Assembly (NCBI RefSeq): GCF_017656495.1
Contig: NZ_JACDNS010000002.1
Span: 124,001-188,000, forward strand
DNA length: 64,000 nt
Source: Thermococcus sp.
Lineage (GTDB): Archaea; Methanobacteriota_B; Thermococci; Thermococcales; Thermococcaceae
Direction: 5' to 3'
The notes below the pieces were generated by a model, which did not search any database, was not told where the DNA came from, and saw only the letters and a program-made list of their open reading frames with translations. Shown piece by piece: positions 19,747 to 28,419 of the stretch (positions are counted from its first letter, which is position 1; every line of letters starts with the position of its first letter). Both the position numbers and the translations under genes were made by a program.

Positions 19747-21065
19747 ATATAGAAATATCTTTCAAGTTCCCATTCTGTAACTTTTTTAGTTTCCGATGGA
19801 ATATTGTTCTTTTCGAGATATTCAGTGTACTCTTCCCATTCTCTTTCCTTGTACTCTTTGAAGTTCCTGTAAGCTTTTCCAAGGGCATTTTTAACAACCT
19901 TATCCTTCTCAAGCTCATCTAAAGCCTCTCTCAAGCTTGAGGGTAGAGTTTCGATACCGAGTTTGTCCCTTTTTTCTTTGTCCATTTCATAGACGTTCTC
20001 CTCAACATATGCAAACGGCTCAATTTTGTGCTTTATTCCATCCAGTCCAGCTTTAATTATTGCCGCAAATGCTAGGTATGGATTTGCACTTGGGTCCGGA
20101 CAGCGATATTCAATTCTTGCACCTTTTCCTTTATATGCAGGAATTCTGATTAGTGCGCTCCTATTCCTGTATCCCCAGCTCACATAAATTGGTGCTTCGT
20201 ATCCTGGAACTAAACGTTTATAGCTATTCACTGTTGGGTTTGTCAATGCTGCCAAAGCTTTTGCGTGCTTTAATATTCCACCAATGAAGTATAATGCGGT
20301 TTCACTAAGTCCGTCTTCTCCAACAAATAAATTTTCCTCTCCTTTCCATAGGCTTATATGGAGGTGCATTCCGTTGCCTGGCATTCCATAAATTGGCTTT
20401 GGCATAAATGTTGCATATAGCCCATAGCTCTCGGCAACAGCCTTAACAATATACTTAAAGCTTACAATGTTATCTGCAGTTCCCAGTGCATCTGAAAACT
20501 TAAAGTCTATTTCATGCTGTCCTGCGCCGACTTCATGGTGTAACACTTCGGGGATTAGACCAAAGTATGGCATGTAAAGTGCAATTTCTCTTTTGACGTT
20601 TTTAGCTTTGTCTAAAGTTACTAGGTCAAAATATCCCCCAACATCTGGTAATTGAAGTTCCCATGATCCATTTTTCTTAAAAAGGTAGAATTCTGGCTCA
20701 GGCCCAATGTAAACTTGCAGTCCTTCCCTTGCAAGTTCTTGAATTGTGCTCTTTAAGATTCCTCTTGGATCTGCATGGTATGGTCTGTCATCTTTGTATA
20801 TGAATCCATAAACTCTCGCTATTCCATCCCATGGAACTTCTGTATACGTTGAAGGGTCTGCTTTAAAGATTAGGTCACTGTCTTCTATTCCCTGAAATCC
20901 GGGAATAGAGGAACCATCAAAGGATATACCATCACTTATCGCTTCTTCATACCTCTCTATTGGAACTTCCATACCTTTTGGAACACCGTTTATGTCAACG
21001 AAAATTAGCTGAAGGAACCTTATTTTCCTTTTTTCTATTGTTGATATGCTTTTTATTTCGTTCAT
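19743..21065 (-). CDS. glnA: Glutamine synthetase type I
   Basis: Makes glutamine from glutamate, ammonia and ATP. The protein has 440 residues, the length of archaeal and I-alpha type enzymes. It shows the N-terminal DGSS(I)PGF segment, the catalytic core motifs HHEVGAGQHEID and NGMHLHIS, and KRLVPGYEAPIY. The adenylylation-site loop of type I-beta is not evident. ATG 21065 is used, with GGTGAT four bases upstream. The promoter region holds repeated TTGTTCAGA elements on both sides of the TATA box, which may be an operator. Confidence 0.94.
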   Translation of the reverse strand: MNEIKSISTIEKRKIRFLQLIFVDINGVPKGMEVPIERYEEAISDGISFDGSSIPGFQGIEDSDLIFKADPSTYTEVPWDGIARVYGFIYKDDRPYHADPRGILKSTIQELAREGLQVYIGPEPEFYLFKKNGSWELQLPDVGGYFDLVTLDKAKNVKREIALYMPYFGLIPEVLHHEVGAGQHEIDFKFSDALGTADNIVSFKYIVKAVAESYGLYATFMPKPIYGMPGNGMHLHISLWKGEENLFVGEDGLSETALYFIGGILKHAKALAALTNPTVNSYKRLVPGYEAPIYVSWGYRNRSALIRIPAYKGKGARIEYRCPDPSANPYLAFAAIIKAGLDGIKHKIEPFAYVEENVYEMDKEKRDKLGIETLPSSLREALDELEKDKVVKNALGKAYRNFKEYKEREWEEYTEYLEKNNIPSETKKVTEWELERYFYI

Positions 21066-21111
21066 TTTTATCACCAGTTATTGTTTAAATGTTTAGTATA
21101 AACGCTTTTAT

Positions 21112-21166
21112 TCTGAACAATATTTAAAATATAAGGTTTTTGTCTGAACAATTGTCATTTTGACAA
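21112..21166 (-). promoter_or_regulatory. glnA promoter with repeated TCTGAACAAT and a TTGTCA-N3-TGACAA palindrome
   Basis: Seen on the plus strand: TCTGAACAAT at 21112-21121 and again at 21143-21152, 31 bp apart (about three helical turns). Between them is the glnA TATA box (TTATATTTT on the minus strand, about 21133-21125). Next to the second copy is a perfect inverted repeat, TTGTCA-TTT-TGACAA, at 21152-21166. Sites flanking a TATA box suggest a repressor. The regulator is unknown. Confidence 0.5.
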
Positions 21167-21317
21167 ATGTCTATCTGACTCTTACCTTTATGACAAAAAT
21201 ATGCCAATTTTTATAAACTATTTAGGATATTTTAACAAATACATGTTAACAAAAATTCTGATAGGTAGTGATTTTATTTCAATGATGTAACTCGTAATTA
21301 GCTGACTACAAAAAAGA

Positions 21318-21346
21318 TATATAGGGTCTCGTTCAGACAGTCTGAA
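21318..21346 (+). promoter_or_regulatory. Epimerase promoter and 15-bp palindrome
   Basis: TATATA at 21318-21323 is followed by TTCAGAC-A-GTCTGAA at 21332-21346, a palindrome perfect except for its centre base. It sits where transcription should start (near 21345), so a bound protein would block initiation. The half-site TTCAGA also occurs twice at the glnA promoter about 190-220 bp away. Confidence 0.55.
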
Positions 21347-21357
21347 AGGTGAAGAGG

Positions 21358-22314
21358 ATGAAAATTCTTGTTACTGGAGGAGCAGGTTTCATTGGCTCTC
21401 ATTTAGTCGATAGGTTGATGAAACAGGAATATCATGTGAGGGTTGTTGACGATTTAAGTGCGGGTACTCTAGACAATATCAAACAGTGGCTCAATAATGA
21501 ACGGTTTGAGTTTCTTAAAGGTGATTTAAGGGATCAAGAAGTTGCAGAAAAAGCTGTAAAGGGCATTGAAATTGTATTTCATTTGGCAGCCAATCCTGAG
21601 GTTAGAATTGGAGCACAAAGTCCCGGACTTCTGTATGAAACAAACGTCTTGGTGACATATAATCTCCTCGAAGCCATGAGAAAGGAAAAAGTCAAGTATC
21701 TTGTGTTCACTTCATCTTCAACTGTTTATGGGGATGCTAAAATTATTCCAACTCCAGAAGATTATGCCCCTCTCGAACCAATAAGCGTCTATGGAGGAGC
21801 AAAGCTTGCAGCTGAAGCTTTAATAAGTGGCTATGCTCACACTTTTGGTATAAAGAGCTTGGTGTTTAGGTTGGCAAACATAATAGGGGAGCGCTCAAAT
21901 CATGGGGTAATCTACGATTTCATAAATAAGCTGAAAACAAACCCAAATCGTTTAGAGATTCTTGGAGATGGTACTCAAAGAAAGAGCTACCTCCATGTGA
22001 GTGACACAGTCGAAGGAATGCTATACCTTTTTGAAAAGTTTAGAGAGGAAGGAAAGGTTTATGATGTTTATAATCTCGGCAGCGATGATTGGATTACTGT
22101 TAAGGAAATTGCAGAAATAGTTAGCAAAGAGATGGGACTTAACCCAGAGTTCTACTTTACTGGTGGAGTTGATGGAGGAAGAGGATGGAAAGGGGATGTT
22201 AAGTTCATGCGTTTAAGCATTGAAAAAGCTAAAAGCAAAGGATGGAAGCCAAAAATGAACAGTTATGAGGCTGTTGAAAGGACTGTCAGAGAGCTCTTAG
22301 GAATATTGAAGTGA
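21358..22314 (+). CDS. NAD-dependent sugar-nucleotide epimerase/dehydratase
   Basis: Short-chain extended family enzyme (318 residues), nearest in look to UDP-glucose 4-epimerase. The NAD-binding GGAGFIGSHL is at residues 7-16. The active-site Ser/Tyr-x3-Lys is visible as TSSSTVYG and YGGAK near residues 120-147. The substrate could be UDP-glucose, UDP-GlcNAc or another nucleotide sugar. ATG 21358 has GGTGAAG just upstream; an in-frame GTG at 21349 is less likely because it lies within that SD. Confidence 0.85.
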   Translation: MKILVTGGAGFIGSHLVDRLMKQEYHVRVVDDLSAGTLDNIKQWLNNERFEFLKGDLRDQEVAEKAVKGIEIVFHLAANPEVRIGAQSPGLLYETNVLVTYNLLEAMRKEKVKYLVFTSSSTVYGDAKIIPTPEDYAPLEPISVYGGAKLAAEALISGYAHTFGIKSLVFRLANIIGERSNHGVIYDFINKLKTNPNRLEILGDGTQRKSYLHVSDTVEGMLYLFEKFREEGKVYDVYNLGSDDWITVKEIAEIVSKEMGLNPEFYFTGGVDGGRGWKGDVKFMRLSIEKAKSKGWKPKMNSYEAVERTVRELLGILK

Positions 22315-22348
22315 AAAGCTTTTTATCCCTTCCATCTTAATTTAATCC

Positions 22349-22756
22349 ATGCCTCAACCAGACGAAATAATAAACAAAGAAATTTCAAGGATCAATTTAC
22401 ACCTACCTAGAGCGAAAAAGAGTTTAGCAAAGCTCTTAAACGAGGACACTCCAAAAGTACAGCTTAGAGATGGGAGTTTCCACTATTTTAAGAAAGGAGA
22501 GCTAGAGTATTTAAGATCCCTTTTGGAAGAGTGGGAGATTGAAAAGCTCTATCTTCCCATTGTAATTGAAATAACAACTACATGGCATGGATATTTCAGA
22601 GTTAGGGGAGAAATTGAAGTTAAAGTAATTGAAAAGATACTTGGAACATACGATATACTAGAAGAGAAGAAAGAGGTCACTCTTCCCAGATATTTGTTAC
22701 CAAAAATAAGGAGAACTTTACCTACAACGACAACTTATGCATTTATAATGGAGTGA
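22349..22756 (+). CDS. UPF0216 (DUF61) family protein
   Basis: 135-residue cytoplasmic protein of the archaeal DUF61/UPF0216 family, recognised by its N-terminal NKEISRINLHLP and the later YLPIVIEITT segment. No function is known. TTTTTATCC lies about 28 bases before the ATG and there is no SD, so the mRNA is probably leaderless. The next gene starts 7 bases after the stop. Confidence 0.75.
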   Translation: MPQPDEIINKEISRINLHLPRAKKSLAKLLNEDTPKVQLRDGSFHYFKKGELEYLRSLLEEWEIEKLYLPIVIEITTTWHGYFRVRGEIEVKVIEKILGTYDILEEKKEVTLPRYLLPKIRRTLPTTTTYAFIME

Positions 22757-22762
22757 GAACCC

Positions 22763-23029
22763 ATGGACGAGAATAAAGTTTTGTTTAATTACTATCTCTT
22801 TACAATCCCACACATAACAGTATTGGCCGGGGCACTCCTCGGGATACTTCTGCTCTTAAAGATTGATATAAAGAAAGCTCTTGGTATTTTTGCAGTCTCC
22901 TATGGTACCATGCTTACAATACTTGCCCTTATGGTTAGAACTCATTTCTCAAAGCTCACTTTTTACAAGATAAGTTTGATACTCTTTGTCGGGTTTACAC
23001 TCTTAGGGGTAGTTCTTCTCTTAACATGA
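22763..23029 (+). CDS. Small three-helix membrane protein
   Basis: Not recognised. 88 residues with three hydrophobic helices (about 12-32, 37-57, 66-87). It starts 7 bases after the UPF0216 stop and overlaps the annotated upstream reach of the next gene, so it probably sits in an operon with UPF0216. TTTATATT at its 3' end looks like the promoter of the following gene. Confidence 0.6.
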   Translation: MDENKVLFNYYLFTIPHITVLAGALLGILLLLKIDIKKALGIFAVSYGTMLTILALMVRTHFSKLTFYKISLILFVGFTLLGVVLLLT

Positions 23030-23070
23030 AGTTTATATTGTCCAAATGCAAAAATATTTGGGGGATGCTG

Positions 23071-24687
23071 ATGAAAAGAGTAGTAATTATCATTGCTATA
23101 ATATTGATGTTGTTGCCCTCTGTATCGGCACAATTTATTATTTTTTCATCTCAAGGTGAGATTCTAGTACTTGCTGGGGATTATACTGAAGGTACCTTTA
23201 TCCTAAAAAATGACCAAAACCTTGATTTCAAGATTGTAAGCTTTCGAAAGTATGTTGTTTTAGATGAAAAGCTTAATGAAGTTGGAGGGTTTAAATTAGA
23301 ACTTCAGAAAACAATTTACAATGAATGGGCATCCGGGGAGAGTAGGGAAATAAGTTACAAACTTTTTGTGAATGAGAGTGTGAAACCGGGCAACTATCAA
23401 ATCGTTTTAACATTCTGGGGCTTTTTAGAATCCGGGGACATATATATAATAACAGCAAAAGTTCCAGTAAAGGTCGTTGACAAACCTTTGATTTTTAAGG
23501 AAGCAATAACCTATGTGAAGGAAAGGCCTTTTAGTTCTAATTACGTGCTTAACGGAGAAACGATAGTTGTTTATTCTCATGTTGAAAATTTGAAGAATAG
23601 TGTAATTCCACTGAAAGCATCTGCATACCTTGAAAGAGAGGGGAAAAAGTATCAACTCATGACAAAGATTGTTAATCTGACAAAAGGGGATAACATAGTT
23701 AGATTTGAAATACCAATTCCATACAATTTACCATCTGGAAATTACAGACTTGTATACATTTTGGAATATCCAGGTGGGACTTATAGCTTCTCTAAGGACT
23801 ATTATATTCAGTTTGGGGTTGAATTATCTTCATTGTCTCTAAAAAGCACCCAAGTCATGGAAGACTCAGAAAATGAAGTTTATGTTACGTTAACCTCTGA
23901 AAGAGACATTAAAGTCAATATTACACTTATGACATATGATAGGAATAATGAGTTGCTTCATAAATACAGTAAGACAGTTCAGCTTCAAAAGGGGACAAAC
24001 ATAGTTCACTTTACGCTTTTGGCAGCTCCTCCAGGTGAAGTCAAAGTTCTTGTAAAAGTAGCTTATAATGGTGTGTCTCTTGGAGAAAAATCAACAGCAT
24101 ATTATGTTGTAGCATATCCGAAGATAGATAGTGTGGTTTATCACATACTGAATGATGGGAAAGTTGAGTTTGTAGTTGTGGTTATGAATGAGAATCCAGA
24201 GAAAATTGAAGGAGCTTTAAGTTATAAGATAACTGCGGCAAATGGAACTCTCTATAAGGGCTTGGAGGAAGTAGTATTGACTCAGGGAAAAAATGAAATA
24301 CGTCTTGAATTTCATCTTCCAGAGGGGGAAGCAAAGTACCGGTTTGTGCTTTCTGCATTTGGAAAAGAAAATGTGAGAGAAGGAACAATCTATGTTGAGA
24401 AGCAAACTCCAACACAGACCTTGTCAACCAGTAGCTCAATCATAACAAAAGAAACTACTTCCTCTCAACTGAAAAGTGAAGAAAAGAGTGAAAAGAAAAA
24501 CTGGACACTATATCTTGTTGGAGTATTAGTTGCGATTTTCTTAATAGTGATGCTTGTCAAGTGGAGAAAACCTAGCAAGAGGAGACGAGAAAGGCCAAAG
24601 CCTAGGAGGAAGTCACCTCTAGGCAAATATAAGAAGCCAAAAATTCCAAAATTCATAGAGAAGAGAGAACTTCCAAAAAAGAGGTAA
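23071..24687 (+). CDS. Secreted, C-terminally anchored protein with basic tail
   Basis: Not recognised. 538 residues: signal peptide 1-20 (ending SVSA), about 430 residues of beta-rich sequence resembling several tandem NEW3/CARDB-like Ig folds (repeated pattern 'K-G-N-I-V-R/HF-I/L'), a Ser/Thr-rich stretch, one membrane helix (about 475-497), then a 40-residue tail that is about half Lys, Arg and Pro. The large part must lie outside the cell and the tail inside. The ATG at 23071 is chosen because it is followed at once by the signal peptide and preceded by GGGGAT; an in-frame ATG six bases earlier and one at 23026 are alternatives. TTTATATTG at 23031 is a likely TATA box. Confidence 0.6.
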   Translation: MKRVVIIIAIILMLLPSVSAQFIIFSSQGEILVLAGDYTEGTFILKNDQNLDFKIVSFRKYVVLDEKLNEVGGFKLELQKTIYNEWASGESREISYKLFVNESVKPGNYQIVLTFWGFLESGDIYIITAKVPVKVVDKPLIFKEAITYVKERPFSSNYVLNGETIVVYSHVENLKNSVIPLKASAYLEREGKKYQLMTKIVNLTKGDNIVRFEIPIPYNLPSGNYRLVYILEYPGGTYSFSKDYYIQFGVELSSLSLKSTQVMEDSENEVYVTLTSERDIKVNITLMTYDRNNELLHKYSKTVQLQKGTNIVHFTLLAAPPGEVKVLVKVAYNGVSLGEKSTAYYVVAYPKIDSVVYHILNDGKVEFVVVVMNENPEKIEGALSYKITAANGTLYKGLEEVVLTQGKNEIRLEFHLPEGEAKYRFVLSAFGKENVREGTIYVEKQTPTQTLSTSSSIITKETTSSQLKSEEKSEKKNWTLYLVGVLVAIFLIVMLVKWRKPSKRRRERPKPRRKSPLGKYKKPKIPKFIEKRELPKKR

Positions 24688-24690
24688 CCA

Positions 24691-24705
24691 AATCTTTATA
24701 ATATC
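24691..24705 (+). promoter_or_regulatory. TATA box for RNase P RNA
   Basis: AATCTTTATAATATC is centred about 27 bases before the first base of helix P1, the standard distance for an archaeal promoter. Confidence 0.65.
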
Positions 24706-24724
24706 TTTTTTCTAAATCCCTTCT

Positions 24725-25053
24725 AGGCGAGAGGGCTGGGAGTTGCCGGGCCTTGAGCCCGAGGAAGTTCCGCCCACCGCACCGGGGCCGCGGTGCCGCA
24801 AGGCACCTCCCGAGAGGGAGGGCAACGGCGCAGAAACGACACGTCCTCCGAGGGATGGGAATGAGGGCGGTGAAGGGGGCTGGTGACAGCTCCTGAGCTA
24901 ACCCGCAGACGACCTCGGAGGGATCGGTGAAACGGCCGTCCCGCGGGGTGCAAGGCCGAAAGAGGGGTGATGAGTTCCCGGTGTGAGCCCCGTGGTTGGC
25001 CGCTTAGTCGAATGCTCCCTTAATACAGAAGGCGGGCTATAGCCCTCTCGCCT
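24725..25053 (+). ncRNA. rnpB: RNase P RNA, archaeal type A
   Basis: Catalytic RNA that removes 5' leaders from pre-tRNA. It is very G+C rich in an A+T rich genome. Helix P1 is formed by 24725-24737 (AGGCGAGAGGGCT) and 25041-25053 (AGCCCTCTCGCCT), giving an RNA of about 329 bases, the size known for Pyrococcus. Conserved core segments are visible: GAGGAAGTTCCGCCCAC (CR-I) near 24760 and ACAGAAGGCGGGCTATAG (CR-V) near 25025. The last two bases overlap the stop codon of the convergent EamA gene. The ORF that can be read on the opposite strand is a by-product of high G+C. Confidence 0.96.
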
Positions 25054-25912
25054 ATCTTCTCTTTAATATATCCAAAAGGGATGCTGATAATATCAAGACC
25101 CCACCTATCACTGTTCTAATAGTGGGAATTTCTCCAAATACTAAAAATGCATAAACCGCAGCACTTAAAGGGTCAAGATAGCTGAGTAGAGCAGCTTCGC
25201 TAATTTTTACATTTTTTAATCCATCCATGTATAAGAAAAGAGCAAAAACAGTGTGTACAGATACTAAAATTCCAACAGCAAACCAATTAATTCTTCCAAC
25301 AGATATCTTAGTGGAGAGAACAAAAGGAAGTAAGATTATGGATGCTATACTCAGCTGAGCAAAGGTTAGCATATCACTTTTTACATCTTTTAAAAATCTA
25401 CCTAAATTAGGAATTAGCGCATAGAAAAAAGCAGCTATAAGCGCAAATACAATCCCAGTAAAGCTCCTGTTTGTGAAATCCATTTTTTGCTCGCTCATTA
25501 TTATAATCAAGCCTAGAAAGGCTATGAGAATTAGTGAAATTTGGAATTTTGAGATTTTCTCTTTAAGGAACTTGGCTGAAATTAGTATTGCAAGAACTGG
25601 AGCTAAATAATAAACGAGAACTGCTTTTGCTATTGAGGTGTACAAAAAAGCGGTAAACAAGAACACCCAGTTTAAAGCAAGTGCAGTCCCAAGCAGGATC
25701 ATCCATTTAAATTTCTGTTTAATGGTATCACTAACCTTTTGGAACCAAGATTTATCTTTTATGCTGAACAATAGCGCTAGAATTAAAGCTCCTAATGCAA
25801 CCCTAAAGAATGCGATCCCTAATCCATTTAAATTTGTGAACCTCGCAAAAATCCCAACACTTCCCCAGATTAGCATTGAGACTGTTATTTTAATTCTCCC
25901 TGAAATTTCCAT
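25052..25912 (-). CDS. EamA/DMT family transporter
   Basis: 286-residue permease with ten predicted helices in two EamA repeats (about 5-135 and 145-284). The N-terminal ISMLIWGSVGIFARF is typical. It follows priS by 2 bases on the minus strand and may be transcribed with the primase genes. Its stop codon overlaps the end of RNase P RNA. It is only distantly similar to the family member at 18.9 kb. Substrate unknown. Confidence 0.82.
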   Translation of the reverse strand: MEISGRIKITVSMLIWGSVGIFARFTNLNGLGIAFFRVALGALILALLFSIKDKSWFQKVSDTIKQKFKWMILLGTALALNWVFLFTAFLYTSIAKAVLVYYLAPVLAILISAKFLKEKISKFQISLILIAFLGLIIIMSEQKMDFTNRSFTGIVFALIAAFFYALIPNLGRFLKDVKSDMLTFAQLSIASIILLPFVLSTKISVGRINWFAVGILVSVHTVFALFLYMDGLKNVKISEAALLSYLDPLSAAVYAFLVFGEIPTIRTVIGGVLILSASLLDILKRR

Positions 25913-25914
25913 CT

Positions 25915-26952
25915 CTACCCACTCTTTAGCTCATTGTTTTCGAGCCACTCTTCATATGCTTGTTTGACTTCTTCTTTTCTGAACTTTGGCACTGCATCTC
26001 TAAATGGATTAAACTTTTCAAGCTCCTTTTCATTGCTCCCAATATAAGTTGTGATTAATCCGACTTTGGAATGAAGGCTTGAGGGAACTCTTAGAATTCT
26101 TTTAACGTCGACGGTGACCCTACCATCGAAGTATGCTTTTGAGAATGTAGTTGATAATGCAAAGAGTCTAAGGAGAGTTTTATACCCTATACCCTGTGGA
26201 AAAGCTGTAAGTCGTGCCTCTTTAACAAATCCTTGGTAGATGTTTTCTCTGTTGTTTAGAATTAGATTAATCTGCTTTTTGTTTAATCCAATGTTTTTGA
26301 GATGATTGTATCTAACACGCATTATAAAATATCCAAAGCGAAGACGGAACACCCTGAAGTAGCCAGAGGACAACATTATCCTCTTGCTTTGGATGTCCTC
26401 GAATGTAACCTCTTCTGCTGAAGATATATATGCTAAAATTTTCTCTCTTGCCTTAGAATCAAGTTCAAGCGCCCATTCATCAAGTACTCTTATGTGATAT
26501 CCTCTACCAGAGTACACAATGTGAATATCTTCAAATCCAAAATCCTCTTTTAAAACAATTAGTGTATCCTTTGCGAGCTCTTTAGCGTCTTCTAGGCAAA
26601 TTGGACAAACAGTTCCACTTTCATGGTCACATCTTCTTAAAGGCAGATCTTTGGCGTCTATATCAAAAACAAGCTCTGCTCCAAGCCACCCGCTCATCTC
26701 CCTGGGCTCCTCATAAAGTGCAACACTTGAAAACATAGCATAAGGTGCAGTTGCCCTAACGTAATCTTCTAAATCTCTCACATCATGGAACACGTTTTTT
26801 CTATCACTTGGACCTTCACCTGTATGGTCAAAGCCAAACTCTCTGTTTTCAAGAGTCTCCACAATAAATGCTGGAAGCTTTTTAGCGCTCCATTCCCTTG
26901 CATAGTAGAGCTGTCTCTCCTTCTTTGTAACCTCTCTAAAAAGCTCACTCAT
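25915..26952 (-). CDS. priS: DNA primase small (catalytic) subunit
   Basis: Catalytic subunit (345 residues) of the archaeal/eukaryotic-type primase, which starts DNA strands for replication. The metal-binding pair is visible in LVFDIDAKD near residue 98. A zinc-knuckle set (CDHESGTVCPICLED) follows at about 107-122, and SGRGYHIRVLD near 165 carries the conserved catalytic histidine. It overlaps the end of priL by 8 bases, so the two subunits are co-translated. GGAGAGGGG is the SD. Confidence 0.95.
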   Translation of the reverse strand: MSELFREVTKKERQLYYAREWSAKKLPAFIVETLENREFGFDHTGEGPSDRKNVFHDVRDLEDYVRATAPYAMFSSVALYEEPREMSGWLGAELVFDIDAKDLPLRRCDHESGTVCPICLEDAKELAKDTLIVLKEDFGFEDIHIVYSGRGYHIRVLDEWALELDSKAREKILAYISSAEEVTFEDIQSKRIMLSSGYFRVFRLRFGYFIMRVRYNHLKNIGLNKKQINLILNNRENIYQGFVKEARLTAFPQGIGYKTLLRLFALSTTFSKAYFDGRVTVDVKRILRVPSSLHSKVGLITTYIGSNEKELEKFNPFRDAVPKFRKEEVKQAYEEWLENNELKSG

Positions 26953-28141
26953 TTCTCCCCTCTCCTGGGTTCCCTTTCTTGCTCTCTAGGTACAGCTTTC
27001 TTAAATAATAAGTGAGGGGATTTTTGATGTATTTGCAATCCTTATCTGGTTTGCAGAGCTGGGGTGCATTTGCCCTAATTTTTGAGCAGTTTGGTGGGAA
27101 ATACCAAGTGGAGGTGCCGCTGTCTTCCAATCTGGGCTTTGAGGTGTAGCCAAACCCAAGGTGATACCATATGTTTTTGATTTCATTTGGCTGATCTTCA
27201 AAAAGTGGGGGAGAGCAACGGTTCCCTGCTTCAATTATTACTGGCAGGATTTCTTTTTCAATTATGCTTAAGTCTTTTATGCAGTCTTTGATTCTTACAT
27301 TTTTGCTTGGAGGATTCGGGCATATCCTTGCATAGCTCAGGAATGATGTTAACAGAACAGTTATGGCATAGTTTCTTAATCCACTAGGAACTCCTCCGAG
27401 GGCGATTTTAACACATGGAGGGAATAAATCAAACCTCAATGGCTGAGCACTGGTCCTTCCAACTCCCTCAAACCTTTTCTTAAACTGTTCTCTTGCAATC
27501 TCACTTAATCGATTGTAAAGTTGAAGATAGTACTGAGGAAGCTCGTCCCTGAGCTCATATAACAGATTCACAGCCCTCTCGAGGTTCTTTTCAAAGGATT
27601 TCTTCCAGAGTTCTATGACTTGATGTCTAGTTAAATATGCGTATCCATTCCTAATATACACACTTTTTAAACTGCCCTCATTCAGGCTAAGGAAATCTTT
27701 TAGCCTGATTTTATACTTGAGAGCAATTTTCTCTCTATCTTCTGGAGAAATCTCACTGTGAAGTCTCTTTTCAATTATTGTCAGATCTCTTTGGGGTATT
27801 TCATTTTCTATTACTGGTTCGATAGATAATGAAAGTTCTTCAAAATCTTTAGTTCTCTCAATTCTGGCAATATAAATTCTTAGGTTGGCCTCTTTTACAA
27901 GTTCCATTTCGAATCCATATGGAGAAAACGCGAGAGCTCCCAAAAGAGCGTAAAACCCCATTAAATCCTTCCAATCATTAGCATTTAAAATGTATTCGGG
28001 AATTGTGTCATCTTTTAGCCACATAACTCGCTCTAAAGCTAGATTTATATCCAGATATGTTGGAATAATCTCTAAAAAGCTGTTAATATTTTCGAATTCC
28101 TTTAATAGTTCTTTTGCTTTTTTTCCGAAGGGGTCTAACAT
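26945..28141 (-). CDS. priL: DNA primase large subunit
   Basis: Large subunit (398 residues) that partners PriS and regulates primer start and length. The C-terminal domain holds the four cysteines expected for the [4Fe-4S] cluster: RFDLFPPCVKIAL, a cysteine in the segment after YARICP, NRCSPPL or similar, and the late pair in CSKIRANAPQLC and CKYIKNPL. SD AAGGTGAGG is four bases before the ATG. It is the first gene of priL-priS-EamA. Confidence 0.93.
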   Translation of the reverse strand: MLDPFGKKAKELLKEFENINSFLEIIPTYLDINLALERVMWLKDDTIPEYILNANDWKDLMGFYALLGALAFSPYGFEMELVKEANLRIYIARIERTKDFEELSLSIEPVIENEIPQRDLTIIEKRLHSEISPEDREKIALKYKIRLKDFLSLNEGSLKSVYIRNGYAYLTRHQVIELWKKSFEKNLERAVNLLYELRDELPQYYLQLYNRLSEIAREQFKKRFEGVGRTSAQPLRFDLFPPCVKIALGGVPSGLRNYAITVLLTSFLSYARICPNPPSKNVRIKDCIKDLSIIEKEILPVIIEAGNRCSPPLFEDQPNEIKNIWYHLGFGYTSKPRLEDSGTSTWYFPPNCSKIRANAPQLCKPDKDCKYIKNPLTYYLRKLYLESKKGNPGEGRNE

Positions 28142-28184
28142 GCCCTCACCTTAAAAAGGTTGTTAGTTTGGACATAAAACTCTT

Positions 28185-28346
28185 ATGCTCTTTAGAAAGA
28201 TTACACTATGGTATTTCTTGTTGCCTTCTTTTTTGTGGATATTCCTTAAATTTGTAAAATTACCAAGGGGGCTTGCAGAAAGTGCAGAAAACCTAAAACT
28301 TTACTCCAAAAATTTTATATTGCTTAACAGTCCAAAAATAAATTAG
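28185..28346 (+). CDS. Possible 53-residue membrane microprotein
   Basis: An open frame from ATG 28185 to TAG 28344-28346 in the gap between priL and the KaiC-like genes. The deduced product starts MLFRKITLWYFLLPSFLW, has one membrane helix (about 7-25), and then a charged part. ACCTTAAAAAGG about 29 bases upstream could be a TATA box for a leaderless mRNA, but the same bases include the SD of priL on the other strand. No homologue is known to me; it may be chance. Confidence 0.3.
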   Translation: MLFRKITLWYFLLPSFLWIFLKFVKLPRGLAESAENLKLYSKNFILLNSPKIN

Positions 28347-28419
28347 TCATAACAAGATGGGGAAAGATAAACTTAATAAAAGCTAAATGTTGTAATATCA
28401 ATATTACCAGGTGATTGAG

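Noticed and set aside
24723-24953. 76-codon ORF on the minus strand
   Set aside because: It lies wholly within the RNase P RNA and exists only because of that RNA's high G+C; the product is Arg/Pro/Ser rich with no SD.
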